A stretch of 64,000 nucleotides of DNA from Patiria miniata (Eukaryota; Echinodermata; Asteroidea; Valvatida; Asterinidae): the NCBI RefSeq assembly GCF_015706575.1, contig NW_024037057.1:6753203-6817202 (forward strand), read 5' to 3'. The number at the start of each line of letters is the position of its first letter. Position 1 is the stretch's first letter. Below, piece after piece: positions 24,110-35,817 of this stretch. A program made the position numbers and the translations under genes. The notes under the pieces were generated by a model that saw only the letters and a program-made list of their open reading frames with translations, made no database searches and was not told the origin of the DNA.

Positions 24110-24660
24110 TCTCGTTTTAAAAAGTAGGGCAGATCAGTTGTGATCATTTGCGCATTTGTTTTGTTTGAATTGAAGCAACAAAACTGCTCAAAATCTAAAG
24201 AAGGGTGCTTAACAACTAAACCTGATGAACTTTTAGCGCTGTGAATGTAGAACAATGTTTCAATTCAAAATGTCGTGTTCAGAGTCGTGTTCTGAATTGG
24301 CTCAAAATCAGCATCTGGGAAACGTTCTCATTCAGCCGATTGATGCTTGTACGTGATGGCGCGCACGGAACTGACGAATAATAGCAACCTTGCGCGCGTG
24401 CGCGTTGTGACAACGCTTACCCGCACCCATTCACGGATTTGCCCAATTACAAACCAACTACTAACGGAATTTTCCAAAAAGCAAGATCACTTGGCGCATC
24501 TTTGGAAATGACCTTCTTTTATTGTTTTCTTCAAAATGACAGTGTACCAGAAGGAACAATTTCTCAGGGAGTTTAGTGCCATTTCTATCAATACCAAGTA
24601 AGCTTTTTAACAATAATTTGGACAGCTGCTTTTTTGATAGCTTCATATCATCTACTCCCC
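24110..24660. mobile_element. MITE, family A, highly diverged
   Basis: Shares GAAGCAACAAAACTGCTCAAAATC-type blocks (GAAGCAACAAAA, CTCAAAATCTAAAGAAGG) and CAGGGAGTTTAGTGCC with the other copies. Its ends are no longer recognisable. Confidence 0.65.
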
Positions 24661-25059
24661 GACTACCAATAAGAGTGAGTGTCATTATGCATTTATTGTG
24701 CGCATAAATTCAAGTTGGGACCAATGTATGTTGAATGTAACCAGCATTAAACAGAGTTTGTATTAATGACAGTTGACCATATTTTAAAAAAAAAAAACAA
24801 GTATAAATTTCCTCAAAGCTTTTCCAAGCCCACGAATAAATTATCCAATATTTAAAAGTGTTTAATTTTAAACCAACGAAATGAAAGCAGTTCTACTAAT
24901 TCACTTTAATGAACAGATGGGTTTTTTTCCGATTATAGCCTTTTTTCCCCCAAATGGTTTTTATTGCCCGTGGTATTTTTACTGGTATTACACTATACAG
25001 TGTCCATGAAAGTTACAATGTGTAACCATTATTCCACACAAGTACACATAGGGTTCCCT

Positions 25060-25607
25060 TTAAAGGGATAATACAACATTTGCAAACATCGAAAAATAAA
25101 ACTACCAAGTTGTTACGAAATACCTTACTAGGATGTTGGTTAATGACAGTCTAAAGCATCCTGTAAAATTATGGTACATGTATCTGGTGTGAAGTCATAT
25201 TCAAGAAAAATGGTACTTTTGTATACATTTCCAACGGTGGTCGGCCGACCACCATTGGAAAAACCTAACTATTTTTTAACTTCTGCTCCAAATTTACCAT
25301 TTTTTTCCCAGTCCAAATTTTGTTTGCTATTGGTTCCATGTTCAAGAACGGGTTGCAGGCCAGCTAGACTGGTTCCCTTACCCTTAGAATTTTCCGGCAT
25401 TTTTGATCCGTTTCATCTTTAATTAGTGGAGTCAGGGAACCAGACTACTTGAACATTTTTGTTTTTCTCGGTTTTTCCAGCATTTTCGAACACAAACCTT
25501 CAAACATGTCAGTGTAACAATATTTGATCTATTATACTAACCCCCCCATATAATTCATTTCTGAAAATTACAGCAAAAGCCGATCATGTACATGTACATT
25601 CCCTTCA
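25060..25607. mobile_element. TTAA-flanked MITE, family B
   Basis: TTAAAGGGATAATACAACAT at the left, CATGTACATTCCCTTCAA at the right. Palindrome CCAACGGTGGTCGGCCGACC near 25231 and the pair CTGGTTCCCTTACCC / GTCAGGGAACCAGAC. About 90% identical by eye to the 36618 copy. Confidence 0.85.
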
Positions 25608-26160
25608 ACAGTATGGTCGTCCACCACCAAATCTCCCACCACATTTCCAATACCAATCTTCTGACACTAATGAAAATAAAGGGTTTGGCTGAAATTTCAT
25701 GAGTTGCTGTTATTGTTATTCCAAGGTTAAATTCCCCGCAGGGTAAAGCCACAACACTGGGCAATTGAATGGACAAGGTTATATTTGCAGCCGTTCTTTT
25801 GTTGGGTTTATTTCAGGGAAAATTTGTTAGTGTGTTATTTCATTGAGTGAGGGTTATTTTGACTGCGGGTTGGGGCTATGGCAGCTCTGTGGACAGTGTG
25901 GGTTGATGTAATTGAAATACATGGACTGGATTACCGTGTGAGTGTTACAGGGACTGCCCATCTACAAAGTGAGCAAATTCTGGATGGCGATGGGAAAATA
26001 AATGGACAATTTGCAAGAAGAAATTCTCACGGTATTGGAAAAAATGTGAATAAAGGAGATGTGTATGTATGTACATGTACCGGTACAGTACATGTACCGG
26101 TACACATACATGTACTCTGCGTGCTTATTTCACCTGGCCCAACTCAACATTTTGGTAGTA

Positions 26161-26376
26161 CATGTAGTGGAAAGATTTCCATATGCGAAGTTCACTCAAC
26201 ACCCTGTGTACAAACCCTATGAGATTGGACTGAAAAATTCTAAGTGTTTTCTAAGAAAATGCTTGTATTTTCTCACTGCTCAAATTGACTTTGATGACAT
26301 GAAATTGCTATCTGGGAGCTTGTTAGTCAATACAGAGGAAAATTAGTGAACTTCTTATATGGAAATCTTTCCCATG
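26161..26376. mobile_element. 216-bp MITE, family F
   Basis: CATGTAGTGGAAAGATTTCC at the left, GGAAATCTTTCCCATG at the right. Sister of 18128-18343. Confidence 0.85.
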
Positions 26377-26387
26377 TAGTCCTAAGG

Positions 26388-27060
26388 GCCTTTCAAACTA
26401 GCCGAACACACAGATTTTGGACTTCAGAAACCCTTTTCACACCAGCAAGTTTCCAACACGGCTTCGACACGGGTCCGGTGCTCTATGTACCTCTACTCAG
26501 GTAAAATCCAACCCTGCTCCTACCCTGCTCCAGATCAGCATTGGATTTTGTAATTAATGCCAACATTATAAACAGCCCTATAAAAACAGATTTCATTATT
26601 TTTTTTAAATTTCATTGGGTTTTTTTCTATTTTTTTCTAAAATAATTTTAATTTGTTATTACACACATGTGTACAGTATTTTTCAAGGGAATAAAATTTA
26701 AAAACAGCAAAATAATAAAAAAAATCTGCACACTTAACACATTAGAAAAACAACAACTAGCCTTTTGATACATGTATGTATACCGGTAGGCCTACCGGTA
26801 CATTTGTATGTACAAATCAGCTTGAAAAATTACATCATGTTAGTCAATACCATCATAAAAAGTGTTGGCCTTAACTTGTACTTTTTGTTGCACACAAACA
26901 TCGCTGGGCAGACACCATGCTATCTCATTACTGTTAATAATTAATGTTGACTGAAATATATGTATGCTGGGTCAATATTGACATAGTATTTTAATATTCA
27001 ACCCAGTTCGAGTTAGGCTGTGCCTTACACTACACGCGCAGACGCTTTCACAAACATCAG
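26388..27060. other. Fragment related to the GTGTGAA-ended elements, then AT-rich sequence
   Basis: GGGCCTTTCAAACTAGCCG and TTCCAACACGGCTTCGACAC resemble the 6.4- and 22.1-kb elements. The far end is not identified. No gene seen. Confidence 0.45.
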
Positions 27061-27178
27061 TGTTTGTGTGCTGTGCGAGACGCTTCAATTTTAGCAACAC
27101 ACCCTAGTACCCTTCCAAGCTGCCAAGCAGGTGATGTTAAACTATGCCCCAACACCCTCTGCAGGCCCGTTTTGCTAG

Positions 27179-27995
27179 AAACCACCCTCAATCCTCCAAA
27201 ATCCTCCAAAATGTTGAACAATGTTCAAATAAAGGATACCCATTTCCGCAATCCTACACAATCCTCCAACGGCCCAGCCTCTCAAAGTGCATTCAGCCTC
27301 AATCCTCCAAAATCCTCCTCTTCTTCAAACACCATTCATCCTCAATCCTCCAAAATCCTGAATGTTTCTCAAACACCATTCATCCTCAATCCTTCAAAAT
27401 CCTTGTGTTTCTCAAACACCATTCATCCTCAATCCTCCAAAAACCTCCTCTTCTTCAAACGCCATTCATCCTCAATCCTCCCAAATCCTCTTCTTAAAAC
27501 ACTATTCATCCTCAATCCTCCAAAATCCTCATGTTTCTCAAACACCACTCATCCTCAATCCTTCGAAATCCTTGTGTTTCTCAAACACCACTCATCCTCA
27601 ATCCTTCAAAATCCTTGTGTTTCTCAAACACCACTCATCCTCAATCCTTCAAAATCCTTGTGTTTCTCAAACACCATTCATCCTCAATCCTCCAAAAACC
27701 TCCTCTTCTTCAAACACCATTCATCCTCAATCCTCCAAAATCCTCATGTTTCTCAAACACCACTCATCCTCAATCCTTCAAAATCCTTGTGTTTCTCAAA
27801 CACCACTCATCCTCAATCCTTCAAAATCCTTGTGTTTCTCAAACACCATTCATCCTCAATCCTCCAAAATCAACCGACACTGAACGTCCATACATGTATG
27901 TGCCCTCAATCCTCCACGATCCTCCAAAATTTGTCGCATTCATCCTCAATCCTCCAAAACTGCCCAGCGGACTTTGGAGGATTGGGGAGGGTTAC
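27179..27995. repeat. 43-bp minisatellite with inverted end
   Basis: Unit CTCAAACACCATTCATCCTC plus AATCCTTCAAAATCCTTGTG plus TTT repeats about fourteen times; the array starts with ACCCTCAATCCTCCAAAATC and closes with the inverse TTTGGAGGATTGGGGAGGGT. Because 43 is not a multiple of three, three overlapping frames are open with a 43-residue period, including one of 313 codons. They are compositional artefacts. Confidence 0.9.
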
Positions 27996-27999
27996 AGTT

Positions 28000-29088
28000 A
28001 GCTAATGGTGCGTGTATCCATACGTGTGTACGTTTTTGTGTCTTATTTAGAATTCAGTTTCCACGTGAGACGAAACAACTACACTATCTCGCATTTAAAA
28101 AAAAAAATTGCCTACGGTAGGTCCCTATTTAACACAGATTTTTCAAGAGTAAAATGTGGACGTCGTACGCATGTTTAAATCTAAAACCTTACCGTCCTTT
28201 CATTCTCCATTGTTGTCTGGCCTTGCGCGTCAAATGAAGCGTAGAATGACAAAGCGTGACATCATTGTGGTGAAAAAACGCACAAGAAAGAAACCTTCGC
28301 TACGCATCCATTTGCACATATATCACGCTTGACTTGGCCATATGTTGACGATTTGAAATGGAATATCCCAAAGCGTAATCACTTTTAAGGTCACTTTATG
28401 ATTATTTTTTTGGCCTCTAATTTCCTGATCTGGACGGCTCATTAGACGTGTAAGAATCAGATCATACAAATCTGGCAACTATTTAGGTGGTGATTCACCT
28501 TGGCAGGTTGCAATAATTTGAGGCAAATCCACAGTTCATTTTAAAAATGCCCTGGTTCCTGGTTTGATGTATATTTTGTATGGAAACTCAAATAAACAAA
28601 AGCTAGTGAGTGGTTAAAAGTATGTAATTGAGTATAGAAACTACATTAAGGCAAAAAAAAAAAATTGTGTATGATCATATGGAGGCGTCAGCGTGTAGTC
28701 AACTCAAGGGTAAAATGTAGACATTGATGGTTTGGGGTGTTTTTTTTCTCATTTTTCCCATGAGAAAATTAGGGTAGGGGCTGTCAGAATAGGGTACCGG
28801 GTAGGTAGGGAAACCGGAAGCAGAAGTAATTTTTTGGGGCCTAACCTATAAATAAGATGAAATAGTATCACAAATTCAAAACAAGCTTTGTGTTTTAAAT
28901 TCTCCCCTTCTCCAAAATGCCCACAAAGTCAGGTTTGGAAAGTTTTTGAATATTGTAAGTTTTGGAACTGGAAGTACTAAAAATACTAACTCGAGCCGGA
29001 AAAGAAACACATTTATTTCCATTTAAACTACTGTACATGTACAATACATGTACGGTTGTTGGAGGCCCCGTTGTTAATTTGGAAAGAA
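28000..29088. other. No gene seen
   Basis: AT-rich sequence with poly-A and poly-T tracts. A short acatgtac tract is at 29031-29055. Confidence 0.4.
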
Positions 29089-29285
29089 TGTGATATCCAG
29101 ACGCCACTTTGACAGCGGTTGTGTACAAAGTCTATGGTGAGTCGAGAACATTTTTAAAGTATTTCCTAACAAAATTGGCAATGTTTCTCAGTCCCAGATG
29201 CACGTCTGTTCAACATTGTTGCAATGAATGACCTTTATTGAGATGATACATGTCATGAAGAAAAAATGGCATCAGGTTGCAATAT
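29089..29285. mobile_element. MITE, family G, diverged
   Basis: CCAGACGCCACTTTGACAGC and AATGGCATCAGGTTGCAATA match the ends of 4938-5124, and CCTAACAAAATTGGCAATGT the middle. Confidence 0.75.
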
Positions 29286-32100
29286 TCTTTCTGTTAATTT
29301 CTACGATCACATTTTAGATTTACAACAATAAAAAGCTCCTTTCATGATTTGAAAAAACTGGAATATCAGGTTTTACCACATGGAATTTAAATACTGCCCC
29401 ACGTGTAATAAATCGGTCACTGTTAATTTTCATCGCAGAAAAAAACGTTCTGAAATTCCTGTTTGTTTTTCTTTCTTAAATGAGAAAGAAGGTAAATTAT
29501 TTCCCAGCTTCAGTCTTTTCTTCCAAATTCTTCCAACATCACAGTATTGATGCCTCAAATATTTTGGCAAATGTTCGGATTAGAAAATATTTCCTTTTTT
29601 TTTTGCTTTAATTTTTTTCCACTTTCTGTCTCTCCTGGGGAGTTTCCTGGGATAAACAAACCACAGATTTCCTGAATTGCCCAACGACTTCCTGCCAAGT
29701 GTCAGATACAATTTATCACAACTGTAGAGTGAAACCAGGACGGGAAACTGACTGACACAAAACTACAAATAGAGAAATTTGCATATTATAGACAAACACA
29801 TTATTTTTAAACGCCTAAAAATAATTTATGAAACATCTCTGGGTACATGATGTATGTACAGTTTGTATACATGTATCATCTGATAATTGACATTGAAAAA
29901 AATATGAAATTGAAATAAATGCCACATGTGAAACTGATATAAATATCTTGACAAACATGTATTGATACATATTTAAAGAATAAAAAAAACTAGCGTTTAC
30001 CTACATGACCTACTAACCACAGCATTCCACCACAGGCCACAGTAAATTTGAAAGGCTGTTTGAAAGGCAGTGGCTTGTAATTTCATTTACTTCAAAAGAA
30101 AATCTTGTGGTAAATTGTAAAGTAAAAAAAATTTTAATTTTGTATTTATTCCTGGAAATATTCCCGGGAACAACTTTCAACAAACACAATTTTGAAAGAA
30201 GGATAAAGAATTATACACTTTTTCATATTGAATATTTCCACAGAACAAAAATAACATTGGAAAAAAAGTTGCACTGTCTGACTGTGAAAACTGTCACAAT
30301 TGTAGTCTAAAGAATTTATCCAAATTAGGAAAGATTTTATTTTCATCAGTCTTTACAAATCATGTAGGCAATGATTAACCTTGCCCGCAGTAAAAAAAAA
30401 TCAAAAAAAATCAACACTCCCCTGGCACTGCTGTGACATCACGCATTGAAAGAGTTTGACTCATTACACAACAATGCAATGAATGAGTACAACCCCCAAC
30501 CATTCGAAAACCACCTGATGTCAAAATCCATTTAAATCAGTTTAAAATCAACTGAACTGTGTGGAGTCAAAACAACATAAAACATAGTAAAGGACTTTCT
30601 TGTTTAGTGTAACAATTGTATAAAATAACACCCTTGTTTTAAGTAACATCCATCTTGACATTAAGAAAAATCAAATGATTTCGTTAAATTGCAGTACCAA
30701 GTCAGTGCATGAAGTTAACTTGTGTGTTGTGTGGATTTACATGAAATATCCAAATAAAAATAACAATTTTACACAACTTTGTTGCCTTCAATTTAATCTA
30801 ACAGAAACTGAAATGGACAGATTCTGGAAGGATATTCCGTTGACGAATCCCCCTCAAGGCAGAATATTCAAATATCTGGGGTTAACCGAGCAAAAATCGT
30901 GGGAAATTAATGGGGCGCAAAAACTGTTTCCACGGCGGAAAATGGCCGTTAGCTTTGCTGTAGAACTATACGATTGTCGACACACGACACAAAATCGTAC
31001 CACTGCAACCTTTACAAATGTTACGTTTTCGACACTTAAAAAAACAACTAAGACATCGCTACTTAAGGAGATATCAGGATATGCCCTTCCTCATCTGCTA
31101 CTGAATAAATTTTGAAAAGACACTCACCAAAATGATGGAAAATCCTGGGTAAAGTTGGGCAGTTGGCGTTCCGATTTAAATCCAACTGATGTGTGTACGT
31201 GTGTTGAATTGAACGAAAAAATTAACGAACGCGATTGTACTGTGTCAATCAATCGACCCCGCCTGGCTCTTCCATGCTTGCAACGATCCCCCTCTGGACC
31301 TGTTGATGAACAATAGAGGGCGCGCTGTCAAAGGAATGGTCTTTTTCATTTTAATGGAGATCATTGGCTATTTTTTGCAACATTTTATAGACAAAATTAG
31401 TGGAGTCTCCTAATGTGGCGCACTTTGACGTTTCCCCCGACTTTCCTCATGCAATGTTGCCGAACCTCTTTGTTGACAAACTTTAAATTCATTCAGTCAA
31501 AAACTGGTACTTTTACCTTAATAATGCTTGATATTGAACCTTTGTGAACAACTTCAGTGTCATGAAATAGTCCGAAATTCAAAAACGGTGGCGTACGTCC
31601 CCCGGAAATTGGGCACAGGCAAATCGGCTGAGTGTTCCGTGGTGCACATGAACAAATCTCGGAAAATCCCAGGTTAACATTTAAGAAGTTCTTTCAAGTT
31701 GACAAATTCTGATAAACCATTATTACCGCCACTCACATACCGAACTACGAGTTTGTCAGAAAATTAGTTTCTTAGTTTTGGGCGCGTAATATTTACCGGG
31801 TTCATTGTGCACTACTTCAAAATAATATCGGAAAATCACGCAAAAATTAATTAACTTTGAGATTTGTGGACGGGAATATTTAAAGCTTGGTGAAATTTCA
31901 CTCACTGTGAAATTTGAGGTAAAACTTTTGCTCTATGCTGAAGGCACTAGAGGCGAAACATCAAAGTGCGCCATGATAGCCAACCGCGCCGACCGCGCTT
32001 AGGTATGTAGGGGACATCAACGGCACCGTCTTGTAAAAAAAAAAGCGCCTTAAAGACTGGCCATTATTGTTCAGATGTGATGTTCAAAACTGTTATCGAC
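29286..32100. other. No secure gene
   Basis: Mostly AT-rich. A 146-codon + frame at 30675-31115 includes EMDRFWKDIPLTNPPQGRIF but has no recognised domain and weak codon bias. A GC-richer patch lies at 31240-31330. Confidence 0.4.
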
Positions 32101-32101
32101 T

Positions 32102-32389
32102 ATTATACAACACCTGAATAAATCCGTCATCTGATTGGTGGATCGTTGATCACATGTCATTGAATTATTCGTACCAACGCACTGTGAATAGAACTTCCAT
32201 TGCACTGTGTCACTGCTGCTGGTGGTGGCGCTGTTTAAACGGAGATAAATTGAATATGATTGTTCTCAACCTGTTGAACAGTTTGCATTAATATAAATAT
32301 GATGAGCTTGTCAAACTTTTAAACAGTTTTTAATTGGCTAATAAAAGTCAACCAATCAGATGACAAGGATTTATTCAGGTGTTATATAA
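32102..32389. mobile_element. 288-bp MITE
   Basis: TTATACAACACCTGAATAAATCC core (CACCTGAATAAATCC) and TCATCTGATTGGT at the left pair with ACCAATCAGATGACAAGGAT and TTATTCAGGTGTTATATAA at the right. Confidence 0.8.
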
Positions 32390-32390
32390 A

Positions 32391-32556
32391 ACAAATAATG
32401 AATGTTTCACGTTCGTGCAATGGAAAGAATAATTTCATTCGGTGACAGATGAAATGTTCCATTCCACTCGGCTTCGCCTCGTGGAATGGAACATTTCATC
32501 TGTCACCTCATGAAATTATTCTTACTATTGCACTCAAAAACATTCATTATTTGTAT
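32391..32556. repeat. 166-bp palindrome with CGGCTTCGCC loop
   Basis: GACAGATGAAATGTTCCATT and AATGGAACATTTCATCTGTC are inverse copies; arms extend to AATAATGAATGTTT / AAACATTCATTATT. It abuts the MITE at 32102-32389. Confidence 0.9.
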
Positions 32557-32799
32557 ATTGTTTTCTATATTGCATGCCGTGGCCGAGGTCCGGGCGCGAA
32601 CTGGTGATGGGCGGCGGACGTGCTATTTAAACTGGGGGACCGGGAACACTAAAAAGGGGCACTTGCTCAGAAAAAGGGGAGACCTTCGCGGTGTGAAAGT
32701 GGAGGCCGTTCATTTAGCTTATAAACTATACAGTATGACGAGGATCAGGAACAAATACGTTGCCCATCTTGCTCTTTGTGTTGCTTCCACCTTGTTATC

Positions 32800-33500
32800 A
32801 TGTAGAGAGATCTTTCTATCGCGAGAGGGGCACTGTATTGCTTTGTTGGCCAGTTCAGTGACCATTTTATTTGCGTTAAAAGGGAACTATTATTTTTAGG
32901 GCCCAGTTTTCCATCTTGAGAGGACGCACAATTTTAATGTTGCAAGCGGGACATTTCGAGGGGCATTTTTCCATCTCGAGAAGTTATCGCGAGAGGAGCA
33001 CTAGTTTCCATCTCGAGAGGGGCACAATTATTGTATTATTGCAAGAGGGGTATTTGTACAGTAGACGGATAGTGCCACTCAATAAGCCTGAATATATTTT
33101 TTTGTACGTGTGAACATATTTTTGTTGTACAGCAGCAGCCGCCACTTCTTATGTGGCGGCCGCATAATAAGTGGCGGCCGCTGTACAAAAAACAAAATAT
33201 TTTCACACGTACAAAAAAATATATTCAGACTTATTGAGTGGCACTATCCGTCTTTCGTATATTTGTGCTTTTGAGGGGTAGTTTTATATCTCGAGAAGGT
33301 GTACAATCTTGTATGCGAAAGGGATATACTTGTGTTTTTGAAGGGCAGTTTTGCATTACAAGATAGGAGGAGACAATTTTATTTGTAGCGCGATCATATG
33401 CTTTCATATGTGTGCGCTTGAGGGGCAGTTTTGTTTTCAATTTCATCTCGAGGGGCACATCTATAACCGTGAAAGGGGCACTTTTGTTGCCCCCCCCCCC
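32800..33500. repeat. Degenerate GAGAGGGGCAC-rich region
   Basis: CATCTCGAGAGGGGCAC-like phrases recur irregularly (32823, 32997, 33011, 33451, 33474) at no fixed period. Short + frames here have no domain. The strand bias of the phrase suggests one decayed repeat array. Confidence 0.45.
33063..33254. repeat. 192-bp near-perfect palindrome
   Basis: GACGGATAGTGCCACTCAAT at the left pairs with ATTGAGTGGCACTATCCGTC at the right, inwards to GCCGCCACTTCTTATGTGGC at the centre. Arms of about 80 bp. Confidence 0.9.
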
Positions 33501-33507
33501 CCCCCTG
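33490..33507. repeat. Poly-C tract
   Basis: Run of about 17 C. Another C-run is at 34151-34164. Confidence 0.8.
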
Positions 33508-33706
33508 GTTCCGCCGCCCCTGGTAGGGTGGGATGCCCGTAGGGTACGGATGGGGCTAATATTGTGTAGATTCGTAACACAAAAGAAACTGAACCAAAGA
33601 AAGACCAATAGTTTCAATTGGAGTTAAGTAATGTGCAATGTAATTTCTATTCAAATGTGCCGGGTAAGTTTGCCAAACTTAGTGCGCGCGCGCGTTGACC
33701 GTTAAA

Positions 33707-33714
33707 TTTATATA
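33707..33714 (+). promoter_or_regulatory. TATA-like box before a possible first exon
   Basis: TTATATAG 39 bp before the ATG at 33753; the spacing would leave a very short 5' UTR. Confidence 0.25.
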
Positions 33715-33752
33715 GCGCCCTCTGTTGTTTGACAAGTCATATTAGCAACAAG

Positions 33753-33783
33753 ATGGCGCCTGGTAAACAACTTGATGAAAAAG
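33753..33783 (+). CDS. Possible first coding exon (MAPGKQLDEK)
   Basis: ATG in good context (CAAGATGGCG), ten codons, then a donor AAAAG|GTAGGA. No in-phase second exon was found with confidence in the next 5 kb, so this is a candidate only. It could be an untraced upstream exon of the ankyrin gene or belong to a lost gene. Confidence 0.22.
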
Positions 33784-34431
33784 GTAGGAGGAGAACCTAG
33801 AAAAAGCAAAATATCTTCAACCCTGAAATTAAAAAAATGCCCGATTTCCCACTATATGAATCATATAACTATCGTAGCTCTTAAGTCATGCCCAAAATGA
33901 ATCAATCACTCTTCGGAAGTCAATTTTAAATGGTTTGTTTCTGGTAGGCTACTTCAACAGCATTCATCACGATCAGTGATCTTCGATCATTCAGTATTGA
34001 ACGTTAATCAGACTCAGACTCTGCATGATTCAGTTAATTAAATATTAAGTATCATGATCAATACATTCATCAATCATCCTGTTCATCAACATTATGGGAG
34101 AACAATTTCATAATGACAAAAATCAAGAATGCAGTTGCAGGCACCACCCCTCCCCCCCCCCCCCAGGCCCCACCTCACTTGGTCAAGTTGGTGTCTCACT
34201 GTGTCAATCGTGAATTTGAATGTCATTACATTTGTTGCATTGGCGATTGGTCGCCGCATTGCTTGTAGTAAACCTTTTGACATTCATGACATTGGCACTG
34301 CATCATGGGATGAAAAAAAAAATGTAAGAAATATAATTAAATTGTAAATAAAATTCACTTTGTAAACTTTCTTTAGAAATAAAAATGAGAAATAAACTTT
34401 AAATTTACACAGTCTCAGGCCCAGTAGAACT

Positions 34432-34495
34432 GTCGAGCGCAATTTTGAGTCCCCCGCGCAAGTTTAAACTGCGCGGGGGACTCATATTGCGCTCA
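34432..34495. repeat. Short GC-rich palindrome
   Basis: GAGTCCCCCGCGCA and TGCGCGGGGGACTC, flanked by GAGCGCAATTTT / ATATTGCGCTC. Confidence 0.85.
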
Positions 34496-35215
34496 ACATA
34501 TTAACTCAATTCTTGATATTATATCCTCCTTATATGAGGAGGAATCAAGTGAAAGTTGTAACTGGTACTCGGCCCCATAGGTTTGTGCACAAATTGCCTG
34601 GTTTGTTTGTTTGTTATCCAATCCCAGGATGCATTGTGAATATTAAAAAGGTTTATGCAAATGAAACTTATAAATGTTTATCATTTCACACAAAACTGAC
34701 CAGTTGTTTTTGTTTTTTAAGAAAACATAATGATAAGGATTAAATGCAAATCCTAGACTTTCATAACTTGATTTGTCCCTGTAAATATAAACAAGTATTT
34801 AATCTGGTCCTGTTTGATTTCTTTGTGTAGGCCTACTTTTGGTTGGTTTTGCAACTGTGTCTACCTTAGCTATTACTAGGCTGGTATTTTCAAAAAACTT
34901 TATTCAAATATTGAAACTTTGGTCATTGTATTTTGATTATAAATTTGTTGACAAACAAACCTAAAATGTGTTGCTCAACAGAAAATAAATATGTAGATTT
35001 ATTTTTAATGGAAATCTTTACTTCAAATATTTTTCTTTAGCATGACAATTAACAGCTGTTTCCCTCATGGCTGCACCCATGAATATTGAAACTCAAGCAT
35101 CAAAGGAATGTAACGTTTATGACTGTACATGTATTGGCCGTGGCTTAACCTGCATGCTAACTATGTAGAATTTTTCAGACTTCAGTGCAATGGGGGTCTC
35201 AACCAATTGTCAACA

Positions 35216-35518
35216 TCCAACCCCACCCCACCCTACCCTGTACCCCATCCCACCCCACCCCACCCCACCCCACCCTCATCCCAACCCTGAACCTCGACCC
35301 ACCCCACCCCATACCACCTCCATACCGCCACCCCATCCCCACCTCCGACCCCACCCTCATTCCCCCGTCCTCATCACCACCCCACCCCACCCCCCCACCC
35401 ACACCCCACCCCCACCCATACCTCCACCTACACCCACACCCCCACCCCTAGCCCTATTCCTACCCCCACCCCTACCCCCACCCCTACTCCTACCCACACC
35501 CCCACCTCCACCCAATAG
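35216..35518. repeat. CCCCA/CCCCAC-rich simple repeat
   Basis: About 300 bp almost purely C, A and T on the + strand (CCACCCCACCCCACCC). The resulting Pro-rich and Gly-rich open frames are artefacts. Confidence 0.95.
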
Positions 35519-35534
35519 CCAAAACGGCAGCATG

Positions 35535-35690
35535 GAGCTGTATACTCCCAGGGATCTGAGATTGTCTTTGGAATGTTTCATTGGCCCAATGAGCAGGGTA
35601 ATAATGATGAAGTGCCTTGAGCACAAATACTGGTGGATACGTGCCCTTTACAAATACACACATTATTATTACGCAAAGAAATAAAAAGAC
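35535..35690 (+). mobile_element. Tail of a SINE/LINE-like element
   Basis: AGTGCCTTGAGCACAAATAC, GTGCCCTTTACAAATACACA and a terminal ATT microsatellite (CATTATTATTACG) have the form of non-LTR element tails common in marine invertebrates. Confidence 0.45.
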
Positions 35691-35817
35691 ATAGACAAAT
35701 TGAAGACCTTTAGAAATAGTTTCTGAAAACTTTCAAAAACAAGTTACCAAAATATTATGGTCAATAAAAATTGAGTGGAAATGAAAGTGAAAAACAGTAA
35801 TTTGGCAGCAGATTTAT

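Noticed and set aside
27064-28005. 313-codon + strand frame with Ser/Pro/Ile-rich repeats
   Set aside because: It is the 43-bp minisatellite read through; the same peptide period appears in all three frames, so there is no coding constraint.
30675-31115. 146-codon + frame
   Set aside because: No domain, no codon bias like the proven exons and no splice or promoter support.
35185-35684. Pro-rich + frames and Gly-rich - frames
   Set aside because: Simple CCCCA repeat, followed by a SINE/LINE-like tail.
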